This document shows positions 33,154-44,691 of a stretch of DNA of 64,000 nt, one piece after another (position 1 is the first letter of the stretch; each line of letters starts with the position of its first letter). Origin of the DNA: Ephydatia muelleri (taxonomy: Eukaryota; Porifera; Demospongiae; Spongillida; Spongillidae); the NCBI GenBank assembly GCA_013339895.1, contig JABACO010000003.1, positions 10,724,163 through 10,788,162 of the forward strand. The letters run 5' to 3'. The notes under the pieces are model-generated. The model had not been told where the DNA came from and ran no database searches. It saw only the letters and a program-made list of their open reading frames with translations. Made by a program: the position numbers and the translations under genes.

Positions 33154-35880
33154 CTAGGTGTTTTTGGTGCTGTTCAGGTAATATTTGAAACCACTGAATG
33201 TAGGCAGATATATGTTATGCTGGTTTGACAATAGTGGAGTTCTTGAAGTAAATAGTGTGCTTAAGAAATTATTCAACAGTACAAAGCTGTTTCTTGGTGG
33301 AGTTAAAGCTGATAATACCTTATATACATTGTAATCAAGTTGCTGCAACTTAAGGGATCCAGTAGAAGCATTAGAGAAATGTGAGTCAAGGTTTGACATA
33401 ATTCTCTCCTTATACTCATCTGATATAATATCACAGTCCAACACATATACATGTATTTCCAGTGATTGGTAGAGTACATTTCGCATATCCTGAGCATTGA
33501 TTGAATGATTATTTGTGGAGTAGGATCCTAGTATTCCATTGTATCTCTCATAAGAGAAGCACCAGAATGAATATGTAGGCCCGAAATTCAATACTGATTC
33601 TGCAAGGTGGCAATGTAGGAGCAAGCATGTTAATACTGCAAAGCTCAGGCCCATTAATTTGTTCAAATAAGAAGTAATCTATGAGCTAGTTTCAGGTTTT
33701 CATTAGTTGTAACCCTGGTGCAAAGGATTGTGCATGCTCTTACATAAAGTTTCCACGTGCTGTGGAGGCAGAATATCATTCAACGAATAAACAGAGTAAA
33801 TTACAGGAGTAAAGTCATTAAAGTTTGATGATATTTTGCTGGAATCCTTCCAAAATCTGATGGTAGAAACATTGAGTTAACTATGTCTTGTATTATGCCT
33901 AGAACTAGTGCACTTATAATATTGGCTTTTTGCCACACTTCCATCACGTGTTTACTAGTCCCTAGAAATAGGTTGTGCATTGGATCAATAGCACAGGTTG
34001 CAATGATATCAAAATAAGGCAAATCCAATAATACAGAAAATTGCAGGCCATGCTCATGTTCAAATTGTATTCCTTCAGTCTTTGTTTTACATTGGAGATA
34101 TCGTCTTGCATTAATTCTATGGTCAGCACTGGTGCAACAAGGCCATGAATTTAAATCAAAACCTGAATAATTAGTCAGATCACCATTTCTCTTGAAGTCC
34201 TTTAACAATTATATAATGCACTATGTCCCACAAATCCGCATACCTTTTTAGACGCAGGTATGTCACAACATATTGTAATCAGCCTTCCTTTAATAAATGC
34301 TCGTTCACCCAATACATCTGGAGAGGAGAACCAAAAACCGTCATCAAGCTTCAAAAGGTCTTGAACAAGTGGTGTTAGGTATGAATTTTTGGTTCCTTTG
34401 GACCGGGAATTACACCTACAAGTATTGTGTTCTGTTCAACCGTATTTGTCTGGGTAAATTCAAAATTGATAAGTATATTGCTCCCATTGAATACGTTCCG
34501 TATTTAAAAGGATTGAACCAATCAACGTTAAGCATAAATCGAATTGTATTTCAATGTAACCCACCTGTACTTACTTGTAATTCTTTCCAAAAACGTCCGT
34601 CATAAATGGCAGTAAGTAAACTAGGGTGTGTAACCTCCCCTGCATAATGAAAATCGATTTTTCCGAATACTTTAAAAACACTAATCGTTTTTCAGGTTTT
34701 TGTGGATCTGAAAATCGATTTTTCCGAATAGTTTTAAAAACAAAATCGATTTTCCGAATAGGTTTTGCCAAATTTCCTGCCGAATACCTAGGTTATTCAG
34801 GTTATGGTGCTTGTGGAGTGCACACTGAGAAGATAATTTATGTCTGTACAGAAATCCACATGGTCTTGCACCAAACTAGAGCTATGCATGTCAATTGAAA
34901 ACACAGAGACACAAAGGTCTACAGTAGCATGTGTTTGCCAATAGAGTTTAATAAATTGTATGTCTTTACCATGCACTTGTACATATCAATAGTAATGTAA
35001 ACCTAACCATCCAACACTAACCACTGCGACCAGACATCACCATTATAAACTTACCCCACATCACCAACAATCACGTACTCCACTTACAATCATCCAACAA
35101 CACTCCATTCACGTTCTCTCTATAAAGGCATATGAAATTTCCCATTAGTACATGCTCTCCAATTCCTGCACATACTCAAACAGAGCGCGCATACCTACTT
35201 GAAGTGGGTGAGAAGTATGTCATTCTATTTCACTCACTAGCGAGAAGTCTGTCATTCTATTTCACTATACTCAGATATGTTCACTTCGTACCACTGTACA
35301 ATAAAACAATACAATACTAGTACTGGTACATAAATTTATTGCTACTACATATAAACACAACTCGTGGCATATACTAATGAACTTCGTTACTTACTTGAAG
35401 ACGAGCATTCAGCTAGTACACGCTGTATATTTTGTATCCCCAATTGATGCGCATTAAATTTTTAGTATTATATTACTATGTATTTCTCAATACCTTAAAT
35501 TGCTTCTGTATGTATAAATAGTAAAAACAACAGCGACGTATGTTATATACGAATAATTATGAAATACTCTGTTGAAAATCATATCCAGATATTAGGATAA
35601 AACGGTATTCGAATAATGGGCGAATTGTCGATGCTGACGACGAATACCTAAGTACCTCCGAATGGAGAAACATAAACCGGCTATTTCGAATAGATAAAAT
35701 TCACTAACCGATTTTTCCAAGTAAAGCTAAATCTCTATTCGAACGGATAGGTTTTTGCGAATATCCGAATAACCCGAATAACCTGATAACCGGTTACACA
35801 CCCTAAAGTAAGCCATCCACATGCAGCATTATATTCACGCCAGCTGTTAATTAAAGCTGTTTTTTTTAATCTCTCTGTCA
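33154..35880 (-). pseudogene. CACTA/EnSpm-type TNP2 transposase, broken
   Basis: From 35880 down the minus strand gives a start-side block (SWREYNAACGWLT). After the inserted hAT-like element (34622-35805) it continues DGRFWKELQ, MLNVDWFNPFKYGTYSMGAI and LNLPRQIRLN. Positions 34208-33801 give FDIIATCAIDPMHNLFLGTS, the family's best-known motif. Positions 33666-33154 give HLAESVLNFGPTYSFW and FSYERYNGILGSY. The order and motifs match TNP2 transposases of CACTA/EnSpm elements. Stops and shifts near 34390, 34205 and 33690 break it. No CACTA ends were located. Confidence 0.75.
34622..35805. mobile_element. Non-autonomous hAT-like element inserted in the TNP2 gene
   Basis: 1184 bp with 14-bp terminal inverted repeats TAGGGTGTGTAACC. 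It is flanked by an 8-bp target duplication with one mismatch (AAGTAAAC at 34614-34621, AAGTAAGC at 35806-35813). Both ends carry subterminal repeats of TCGATTTTTCCGAATA / CGAATA type, usual for hAT transposase binding. No transposase inside. Its removal rejoins the TNP2 reading region. Confidence 0.85.
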
Positions 35881-36029
35881 AATCATTCAAAATACTCCTA
35901 TAGCAGTATACGTTTTAATAACGAACAAGTTTCTTTCCACCAGAAGCCAACTTCACTTCTTTCAAAATTTTTCATTACAGGGTTGACGAAAACTCTTTTG
36001 TGGATGATGAGGAAATCATATCTAGAAAC

Positions 36030-36473
36030 ATTGAGAGGACATCTATGCATTTTAAGTCGAAATTATTTTCCGATTGCATCAGTGGATACAGAAAATCGAT
36101 AATGATATAAAGTAATTAGTACTTTGCGGTCGCGGTCATTACGTAATGCAGCAAGTCGTGCTTTATACGTCACGAACAAGTTTACTAATGTAAGCACGCA
36201 ATCTCAGATCGGTCCTAAACACATAACAATTTGCGGAAATGCTTCTAAGTCGGCTGAGCTTTATAGCTGCGCCTCAGCCTGTCTTTGATCGTGGCCCAGT
36301 ACCGATACCCTGAACGGGACAACGAACTGTACTCGTATAAATATTGTACTTGTAAGTAATCTGGCGTAATATTCCCTCCACAAAATAAACGTGGCTGTGC
36401 TACTCCAGACTGGTATGTAAGTGTGTCTAATTTTTGCTGCACCATGGCTACCCATCAAATGTTGAAACTGCAT
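36030..36473 (-). repeat. Dispersed repeat with a short conserved ORF (copy 1)
   Basis: Homologous to 45650-46150 on the opposite strand. The shared part includes a frame beginning near an ATG and reading QKLDTL..QSGVAQPRLFCGG and TPDYLQVQ, ending RRSYKAQ, then a non-coding tail (CGACTTAAAATGCAT, GATGTCCTCTC). Here it lies 5' of the TNP2 gene on the same strand, so it may be part of the CACTA element's leader or another ORF of it. Function unknown. Confidence 0.55.
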
Positions 36474-36550
36474 GGTTGATATTTCTATTTTATATTATTA
36501 CTATAGGCCTACTTCGTACATGTGTTGCGTGTGAATCGGTGAATTACACC

Positions 36551-36587
36551 ATAGATAGTAAAGTCTAGATACTACTTTACTATCTAT
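36551..36587. repeat. Small perfect hairpin
   Basis: ATAGATAGTAAAGT (36551-36564) and its reverse complement (36574-36587) are separated by 9 bases. Confidence 0.6.
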
Positions 36588-37164
36588 GATTGATTACACG
36601 CAGGAGCTCGCTGACAGAAAGGTTGAATTGTCTTTGATATGGGCTCAGGTTGCGTTGTGTAATGCATGCACGGGTGCAGACCTTGGATAGATAAGAACTC
36701 CATCTGCAGTTTAGGTATACAGCAAATACAAAGGTAGACAGTTGCTCCTTCATGGCAGGAATAGCGCATTTTTGCATGGATATTAATATTTACACATACA
36801 TGTTTTTGAACATTATAGTTTTGACTTTGTGCACAGATGGAACGCTCAATTGGCAGAATTAACAGCACAGCGCACCTGGCTGGATTTGCACAAATCATAC
36901 ACAAACCCAACCGTTAAGGTCGGTTTTCAAACAGCTTCTCCCCCTACTAAGCATAGTTAGTTCTCAAAGTAGTCTCGTACCCAGACCCACGCCATAACAG
37001 CGGATGGATTACATCACCACGACGTAGAAGTACGGTCTGGAGAATCTCTCGGCAAAATCGTGGCTCCCGCCGTTTGAATCTGAACGGTACGATCTTATTG
37101 CAAGCATGCGTAATTAGTGAATTTTTCGCGTGACAGTCACGCGTTCGTAATCATGGAATCACTT

Positions 37165-37500
37165 CCGCTGCAATCAAGCTTGGCTTGCAGTGTGTATCTT
37201 CTGACCAGCGAGGAGCTATTGAAGCCTTTATGAGTGGTTGTGAATTGTGATGTCTTCGTTTCTTTACCAACTGGAAGCGGGAAGTCCTTCTGCTATTGGA
37301 TCTTACCTACACTGTTCGACAGACGAGCGGGAAGAATTGATGGGTCAGTAGTCATCGTTGTTAGTCCCTTGCACGCGTTAATGAAGGACCAGATCGTAAG
37401 GAGAGATGCTACAGCAGTGTATGCAGGAGACGCAAGCAGCGATACCATTCTACTAGACAGGGTTGCGAGCACTCCTCCAAGTTTCAGCTTCCCATACCCC
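37165..37500 (+). pseudogene. RecQ-like helicase fragment
   Basis: The first frame gives SDQRGAIEAFMSG (motif 0-like, glutamine before the P-loop). After a one-base shift near 37235 it reads DVFVSLPTGSGKSFCYWILP (Walker A) and VVIVVSPLHALMKDQ (motif Ia), then DATAVYAGDAS. The helicase homology ends near 37460 and the sequence passes into low-complexity DNA and a (GT)n tract. Only the first part of the helicase domain is present, so it is a truncated and frameshifted copy. RecQ-like genes of this type occur in many copies in sponge and cnidarian genomes. Confidence 0.6.
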
Positions 37501-37654
37501 CCTTCTCTTCTCAACAGCCTCTCCTCTCTTACACAACAACACCCCCATATCTCACACACAACACTACATGTAGCACACTTTAAAAACATGACCAGCACAA
37601 AAAGCATACCCAAGGTTATGCACATGTATACTACCCAGCTTCAATCCAGCCGTG

Positions 37655-37786
<132 letters not shown>

Positions 37787-38352
37787 ATGCATAGATAATA
37801 GAATAAAGGGATTGGAAACGGTATATAAATTTACGTGACGTGACGTCACGTTCCGTTACATGACCGTGCTTCGCATTGAATATTCTAGTGGGCGTGTGAA
37901 CTGTTGAGCATCCGTTCGTAAAGAGCTTCTTTAGTGTTGTTTAACCTATACCTGTGTGAGGACAGCCTTTTTGACACCCAAACATCGTTTAGCTATTCTT
38001 TCCAGAAGTTAAGTTCAGACAGCGGGCAATCGTATAGCTGCCTCCTGATTGGAAATTGGTTGTGTGATTTTCCTGGACACAGGTACCATCAGGAAACCTT
38101 TTTGTGAGTTCCAGTATAGAGTACGTAGTGGGTAGTGTGGCTGTGGAAGGTTTTGGAGCCTCTAAAAAGTGTTTTGGCGTTGTAGATCGGTAATTTGCTA
38201 GCTAATGACACCCGAAAAGCGTACTTTTTGTGTAATTTTCCCATAGAAGTGGTTAGGTTTGTAGAAAATTTCAGGATATATACTGAACCAGAGATGCATG
38301 TAGAGTGGCGTGATCAATATTTGTTGTATGTGCTGCATGTTTATAGGAGCAA

Positions 38353-41114
38353 ATGGCTCGCAAGTTTTGTTTGGGTCGGTCACGTAAGAATGCTGAGAGA
38401 AAATCCCAACAACATAAAAAATCTACATGCTTCGTGAAAAAAGGGAGGCCTACTAAGAAAGTGAGTTATAGAGCATAAAGTTTGTACTGTCTGTTATACT
38501 TGCCACTGCAGATTGGCATCCAACAGCTCTCCACTGGGATATATTTGCCCCCATTATGGAGTAACCAGTCTTCAATGCAGTTTGTACACTTCTGCAAAAT
38601 TGAGCATGGAAGCTCAAACCAAACAGCAGCTACTGTTACTAAGTCAGTGACAATAAATGAGGACCTAAGTTGGTCTGTTAATGTTCATGGACACAAGTTG
38701 ATAGCTGGTAAGTGCAACGCTTTGTGCTGTGTAAAAGACAAGATAACAACAAAAGCTGCACTTAGTCGACTGGTACACCAAATAGACAGCTTAAGTGTTT
38801 GTTCAGGAAATCCTGATAGTCATTTTCTTGAACTAGCAGATGCTCGCAAGGGCATTTTTCATTCTCCTAGCAAAAACATGGTCGCATTTATTGATTCATT
38901 CTTCCCTGTTATGTTTGAGGATGAAATGTATAGTAGAACACTGCGCTGTAATGAATGTGAACTCTTAGTTACTAACAACAGGTGTGATACTTGCAAGCAG
39001 TATCGTTGCACTCTACGTGCTCTGCATAGCCAGTGGTTACGGCAGCAATAAAAATGCCTCAATATCAAGCCACACCAACTTCCGTTACTTAAAGACACCT
39101 GAACGCCAACAGAGAATAAGAAGGCTCAGGAATGAAATAGTGAACAAAAGAAAAGAAGTGGAAAGGTTAAAGAGTTATGTGAATGTTGCCACTGAGCAGC
39201 ATGGAATATACATAGAAGAGGCTTTGGAAAAAGATATTAAGCAAATTATGGAAGAGAAAAGCAATGAGATAAGAAAAACATACCAAGCAGATTCATTTCA
39301 GTGTATATTTTGGAATCAACAACTTGAGCTTTTAAAACTGAAAGACAAACGGCAAATAAGATGGCATCCTATGATCATTAGATGGTGTCTTAGCCTGAAG
39401 CTGCTTTCTTCTTGCATCCTATCATGCCTTAAGGTCATCAAACTTAGTTATCTTACCATCTGAACGAACACTTCGAGATTATACTAACATAGTTAAAGCC
39501 AAGACTGGATTTTCAACAGGCATTGATGCACAGCTGTGTCATGAAGCAAATATTGATAGCATTCCTGATCATGAAAAGTATGTGTGCCTAGTATTTGATG
39601 AAGTTAAAATAAAGGAAGATCTTGTCTTTGACAAACATTCATTAGAGCTTGTTGGTTTTGTTCAGATAGGTGATATAAATACTGACTTGTCTAAATTTGA
39701 AAGCTGCAGTATGCCACAGAAAACTCCTGTAGCACCACAACTTGCCACTCATATGCTAAGCTTCATGGTCTCTGGTATCATGACTGATTTGCAGTTCCCT
39801 TATGTTTCATTTCCATGCTCAACGATTTCTGGTGACCAACTGTATTCAATGGGTATGGGGGTGTATCCGAAGGCTTGAAACCTGTGGATTTAAAGTGCTG
39901 GCAGTCACTTGTGATGGTGCATCCTCAAACCGCACATTTATGAAGCTACACCAGTCTGGTGATAATTTAACCTACAAGACTATTAACCCATATGCAAATG
40001 AGGATCGACCCCTTTTCTTCATATCAGATCCTTCTCACTTAATAAAGACAGTGCGTAATTGTTGGGCCAATTCATATGGTCACAGCTATACAAGAAAGCT
40101 TAAGGTATGCATCTTAGTTTTTTCCCCTCATAAATTCATTATCTCTCACATCAGATTAATGGTCAAGACATAAGCTGGCAACATTTAGTGGACCTGTACA
40201 AAGCACACAGAGGACCTGATTGTGCTACACTTGGACTGTCTATTCTACCTAAGCTGAAGTGGGAACACATTGAACTTAATTCTTACTCTAAAATGAGAGT
40301 AGATCTTGCAGCACAAGTAAGATATTTATGGGGATGGATATGTGTGACCAGTATGACTTCCACAGGTGCTTAGCACTACTGTAGCTGAAGCATTTGCATA
40401 TGAGAACAGCCTGCATACCAAAGAGACAGAACGATTTGTTCGCATCTTTGACAAATTTTTTGATCTAATGAACACCAGAAACACCAAAGAGTTTGTACTT
40501 AAGCGAAAACCTAATCTTGCCCCCTACATTAATAATCCTGAAACTGAAGAGCGTCTGAAGGTAAATTGTATGCATAAGTTTGAAAAAAAAACAAAAACAA
40601 TTATGGTCGCTATACTTATTGTCCTATAGTGGCTGCAGGATGTGTTTCTTCCGTATCTTGATGAGTGGGAAGCATATGCTCATGCTCAAGAGCATTTAAG
40701 TTCTGCTGAACAAATCAAGTTGTGTTTAAGTCAAGAAACATTGCAGGGGCTTCGCATAACAGGTACATTCTATATCATGCAATAATCACTGATTACTCTA
40801 ACAAATCTAATGCAGTCCATGCATTCATTGAACTGGTGAGATATCTTCTAAAGCAACCCCGTGTGGTATATGTGCTGAGTGCGAAACTATCTCAAGATTG
40901 TGTGGAATCATTCTTCGGCAAGCAAAGAATGAGAGGTGGGTATTGTGAAAACCCAAATGTATCCTCTTTCATTAGTGAGGCCCAGTCATTACGTGTTCAG
41001 AGTTCTACAGCAATACAACCACGTAGAGGGAACTGCAGACTTCGAGTAGTAGATGATGTTTGTATTGATGACAGACCACTTCCAAAACGGAAAAGGATAA
41101 GCAAGAAAAAATAA
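38353..41114 (+). pseudogene. P-element-type transposase, intron-bearing, with three frameshifts
   Basis: Splice-consistent introns lie at 38461-38511, 40105-40154, 40317-40365, 40561-40629 and 40763-40815 (49-69 bp, GT-AG); about 830 codons. Features in order: a basic N-terminus (MARKFCLGRSRKNAERK), a Cys-rich block (CNECELL...CDTCKQYRC), a coiled-coil-like charged segment (RIRRLRNEIVNKRKEVERL), then the RNase-H-like core with LVFDEVKIKED (first acidic residue), VTCDGASSNR (second), FFISDPSHLIKTVRNCW, SKMRVDLAAQV, and SQDCVESFFGKQRMRGGY (likely last Glu). No THAP domain is visible. One-base shifts near 39050, 39410 and 39860 break the frame. These are either recent mutations or assembly errors in short homopolymers, since the rest reads cleanly. 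Confidence 0.75.
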
Positions 41115-41157
41115 CTGCATTACATTACATTACACACATGCAGCAAAGCATTTTAAC

Positions 41158-42204
41158 TTAAATGTCATCAGCAGCAGCATTGTTCATATCTAACTTCCTA
41201 CGTTTAAGTTGCTTTCGTAATCCAGTTGACTTTTTTGTACATGATTTTGTTATCTGCTTGTATTGTTCCACAAATGCTCCAGCAATTGAAAACCCTCTGA
41301 TTGTAACCCACAATTCGATGATTTCTGTCAATAGTTGTTGCCCGACTATATCATCCAGTTCTACAGCAATCATAGACCAGTAGAATTGAATACTATCATT
41401 GTTGGCTATCTGAGCAATGGCATCTTGCTTATCTTTTTCAAAACCATCCAGTGTTGTCAGAAATTTCTTAACCAAACACTCTATTTCATAAAACATATTG
41501 TATGCCTCATCGTGTATACGGAACAAGCCTCCCCGGTCTATTGCTAAAAGCCATCTCTTAGTGTACTCCAGGTAAGTGCTTGTAACAGAGCCTTCACCCT
41601 TCTGAGATAAACTTGATAAGCACACTATGAAATCCTGTCTATTCGGATCTGTACAAGTTGGTTTAGAATACTTTTGCAACAGTTTCCATGGGACATACCC
41701 AGCAGCATAGCGCAATGCATTCAGGTCATTCTCAGTGGGGTCAGCTACTACAATTTGCTGCTCATTCACTTCGTACATCGTCTTCACAAACATTCCAAAC
41801 AATTTCTCATTTACGTATTCGCATAGCAAAGGGTCTTCTAAATACTTGACATCTAAAGCACTGCTTTGAAAGTATTCTTTCCACAGCACACGAAGCTCAG
41901 ATATCCTTGCTGAATGGAATTTGCTCCACAAATGCCTCTTCTTATTGTCGAAAGCCTTTTTACTCTTTGGGATCGCCGGATCGGGCACAAGTTTCTGATA
42001 TGTACCTACTATTTTATCGGCAAAGCTCTCAAACTTGTCCTGGCCATCATGGTGGCAATCGGCACTGGAGTCAAGTATGACTTTCGCTGCTTCTTTAGCC
42101 AGCTTCATTCTAGGAGTGTCTAACTGGCAGTCCTCGTCATCAAAAATGGCACAAATAGCGCTTCTAAGTATCGCAGCAGACATAGCTAGGAAGATCGAAC
42201 ACAA
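41158..42204 (-). CDS. Accessory protein of the P-like transposon, function unknown
   Basis: An intact 348-codon single-exon frame inside the terminal repeats, convergent with the transposase. I do not recognise a named domain. Visible: an acidic/Cys-containing N-terminal part (residues about 15-60), a central ENDLNALRYAAGYVPWKLLQ segment, YTKRWLLAIDRGGLFRIHD, an all-helical-looking middle, and a strongly basic C-terminus (KKSTGLRKQLKRRKLD) that may bind nucleic acid or act as a nuclear signal. The start ATG is 48 bp from the right terminal repeat, so its promoter must overlap that repeat. It is intact while the transposase is frameshifted. It could be a regulator, a DNA-binding partner or a captured host gene; the sequence does not decide. 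Confidence 0.75.
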   Translation of the reverse strand: MCSIFLAMSAAILRSAICAIFDDEDCQLDTPRMKLAKEAAKVILDSSADCHHDGQDKFESFADKIVGTYQKLVPDPAIPKSKKAFDNKKRHLWSKFHSARISELRVLWKEYFQSSALDVKYLEDPLLCEYVNEKLFGMFVKTMYEVNEQQIVVADPTENDLNALRYAAGYVPWKLLQKYSKPTCTDPNRQDFIVCLSSLSQKGEGSVTSTYLEYTKRWLLAIDRGGLFRIHDEAYNMFYEIECLVKKFLTTLDGFEKDKQDAIAQIANNDSIQFYWSMIAVELDDIVGQQLLTEIIELWVTIRGFSIAGAFVEQYKQITKSCTKKSTGLRKQLKRRKLDMNNAAADDI

Positions 42205-42608
42205 TCATGCAATTTACGGTATCGCGAAATGCGGATGAATCCCGTAATCTTTACCGTTTCCAATCCCTTTATTCTATTATCTATGGTGCATGTGTGTGTG
42301 GTGTGTGTTATGGAGAGGTTTCTGCATCAATTTCAAGCTTGGCTAATTGGTGCATGGTGCTTGCAAACGTACAAATGTACATTTAAAGATAGTTTGGGTA
42401 GGCTGTATACACCAGCTTAATTCCAAACACTTTGGGTCATTGATTTTATGCTTTCTGGCTTCAGCCTCCTTTGCTGCAGCCCCTTCAGACAGGCTTGCTG
42501 CTGTTAGGATTGAAGGATTAAGGGAGAGGTCACCGTGATGTAAAAGGCAGCAAGTTTCCCTCCTGTATACATCCGCTGGCCAGGTATGGCTTAGGTCAGC
42601 GGTAAGAC

Positions 42609-44683
42609 CAGTGATGCCGCGGTTCGCCCGCCAACCGTCAAAACCGTCAAACTAGGCGATACGGTTGGCTTGACCGCGTCCGTGACCGTCAGGAAAAGTG
42701 AATTAGTTCGCGAACCACTTAACCGTCAGCCTATTGAGGCCAAAAACCGTGGGACCGTCAAAAATTTTGACGGTCAACTGCCGGTCAGACATTAAGAAAT
42801 TTGTACCTTTTTTTGTTGGATAACCTAGGACTGGGAACCTGTGAGAATGGACACAATGCAGCATTCATGCACCGAAGTGACAATTTGATAACAAGACATA
42901 CTCTGACACCGCTTTCCTGCCGGGTAGTTAAGAATGATATATTTTTATTTACACTATCTATAGAATACATGAGTAATATGGGACAGTTTCCGAGAAAACT
43001 TCCTATGTTTTATAGCAATATAAAATAATTGTGTTATAACGTTTGAATCGCTATATAGTCCGAACGGTAAAGGTTATAGGCTTCCTATTTTCAACACTTC
43101 ATACTACACCATTGCTCTATGGTGAAGTACATTTTGGTGTCTTGCACTTGCTCCATACCAGCATTGCAACGTTTGATACCCCACCTGGTTCAAACCCAAC
43201 ATAACTTTCTGTAGGAGTAATCAAATTGCTTCAAATTCGGTTTGTAGATAGTGAGGTCCTATACCTATCTATTTGTTCTGTTCGTTAATTTTTATACTAT
43301 CCGTTACGGAGATACAGTTGATCAAACTATGTGCACTTTTTCCCGCTCGATACGCGCCAGTGATATAATCACCGCCTCCCATACATTGAGCGGGACGCGA
43401 TTTGCCCAAATCATTGGCGCGAATCGAGCGGGAAAAAGTGCACGTAGTTTGTTCAACTGTATCTCCGTAACGGATGGCATAAAAATTAACGAACAGAATA
43501 GGTAGATAGGTATAGGACCTTTCTATCTACAAACCGAATTTGAAGCGATTTGATTACTCCTACAGAAAGTTATGTTGGGTTTGAACCAGGTGGGGTATAG
43601 AACGTTGCAATGCTGGCACGGAGCAAGTGCAAGATACCTAAATGTATTTCACCATAGAGAAATGGTGTAGTATGAAGTCATGAAAATAGGAAGTCGATAG
43701 CCTTTACCGTTCGGACTTTATAGCGATTCAAACGTTATAACTCGATTATTTTATAATGTTATAAAACATAGGAAGTTTTCTCGGAAACTGTCCCATATCA
43801 CTGTTTATTCGAATAAAATTAATGGATTTTGTGGATTCGATTTTGTTGCTTGGATTTCATTTGCTGCGTGGATTTTAGTTCTGTGAGTGACGCGGGACTG
43901 ACGCCTTTTAATTCATGCATTGCCTTTGGCTTTCTAGTGCACTATCGTTTCCTCCCGAGTTCTGACTTCTGAGCCAATGCCGGCTGGGTTTGGCTTAAGT
44001 CCTGCCGCGGAAAGGTCTGATCGACCTGAAGAACACTTGTAATTGATTGTGCAGATTCTGCAGAAGTTTCATCTAGGGAGATGCTGTTCCCAATCACAAT
44101 ATTTTTGCACTGGATGCATTGGCTTTGACGTAAGTCAACATTTTGGCATTACAAGTGCGAATTTCAACTACATCTGCATGCATTCTGCTGCAGCCATGTA
44201 CTGCTACCAAAGAGATCCTTGGGGTGGCACACAGGAGCGAGAGGGAGCATAGAAGACGAGTTGAAGCGCTATATGCTTAACTGGCGCGTTAATGACGTCA
44301 TGCAATGGTGGAGCGACCATGAAGCTATTAAACTTCCTTCGCATTGCTAAAATACTGATTTACCTATTCCGGTGTCCAGTGCTCACTCTGAAAGGGTATG
44401 CTAAAGCTGACCGCATAAGATGGTGGATGGATGCTGGCTGAGTGGAAAGAGTAACATTAAATATACACTAGAATCAGATGGTTATTAAATGTAATTCGTG
44501 CTGTTAGTTTGAACCGGATATCGACCGGGACCGGCTTGAATCCAGGCGGCCAACCGTCAAACCGCCACCGTGATCGTATTGGTAAAACACGGTCACTGTT
44601 CGTCCGCCAACGTGACCGTGTGGATCCGGTACGGTTAGCCGTGAACGTGACCGGATCGATAATAGCTGACCGCGGCATCACTG
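42609..44683. mobile_element. hAT element, internally decayed, with a nested fold-back element
   Basis: Terminal inverted repeats of 15 bp (CAGTGATGCCGCGGT at the left, ACCGCGGCATCACTG at the right) are flanked by a perfect 8-bp target duplication GGTAAGAC (42601-42608 and 44684-44691). Both ends are crowded with subterminal GACCGTCAA / CCGTGACCG motifs. Near 44365-44400 a peptide PIPVSSAHSERV matches the hAT C-terminal dimerisation motif, showing descent from an autonomous element. A family-B fold-back (42978-43796) is inserted in its left part. Confidence 0.85.
42978..43796. mobile_element. Fold-back element (family B), inverse orientation to the 27.3-kb copy
   Basis: 819 bp. Ends are ATGGGACAGTTTCCGAGAAA and its reverse complement. 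Arms share ACTTCATACTACACCATT, ATCCGTTACGGAGATACAGT and GTTCAAACC blocks with the copy at 27345. The asymmetric spacer (CGCCTCCCATACATTGAGCG) is the reverse complement of the spacer there. Confidence 0.85.
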
Positions 44684-44691
44684 GGTAAGAC

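Larger units (their letters stand above)
37790..42285. mobile_element. P-superfamily-like DNA transposon carrying two convergent genes
   Basis: 4496 bp bounded by perfect 34-bp terminal inverted repeats (37790-37823 and 42252-42285; begins CATAGATAATAGAATAAAGG). A 7-bp target duplication GTGCATG flanks it (37783-37789 and 42286-42292). It landed in a (GT)n tract. Inside are a multi-exon P-element-type transposase on + (38353-41114) and a single-exon 348-codon gene on - (42204-41158) that meet tail to tail, 43 bp apart. The perfect ends indicate a recent insertion. P elements duplicate 7-8 bp, which fits. Confidence 0.85.
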
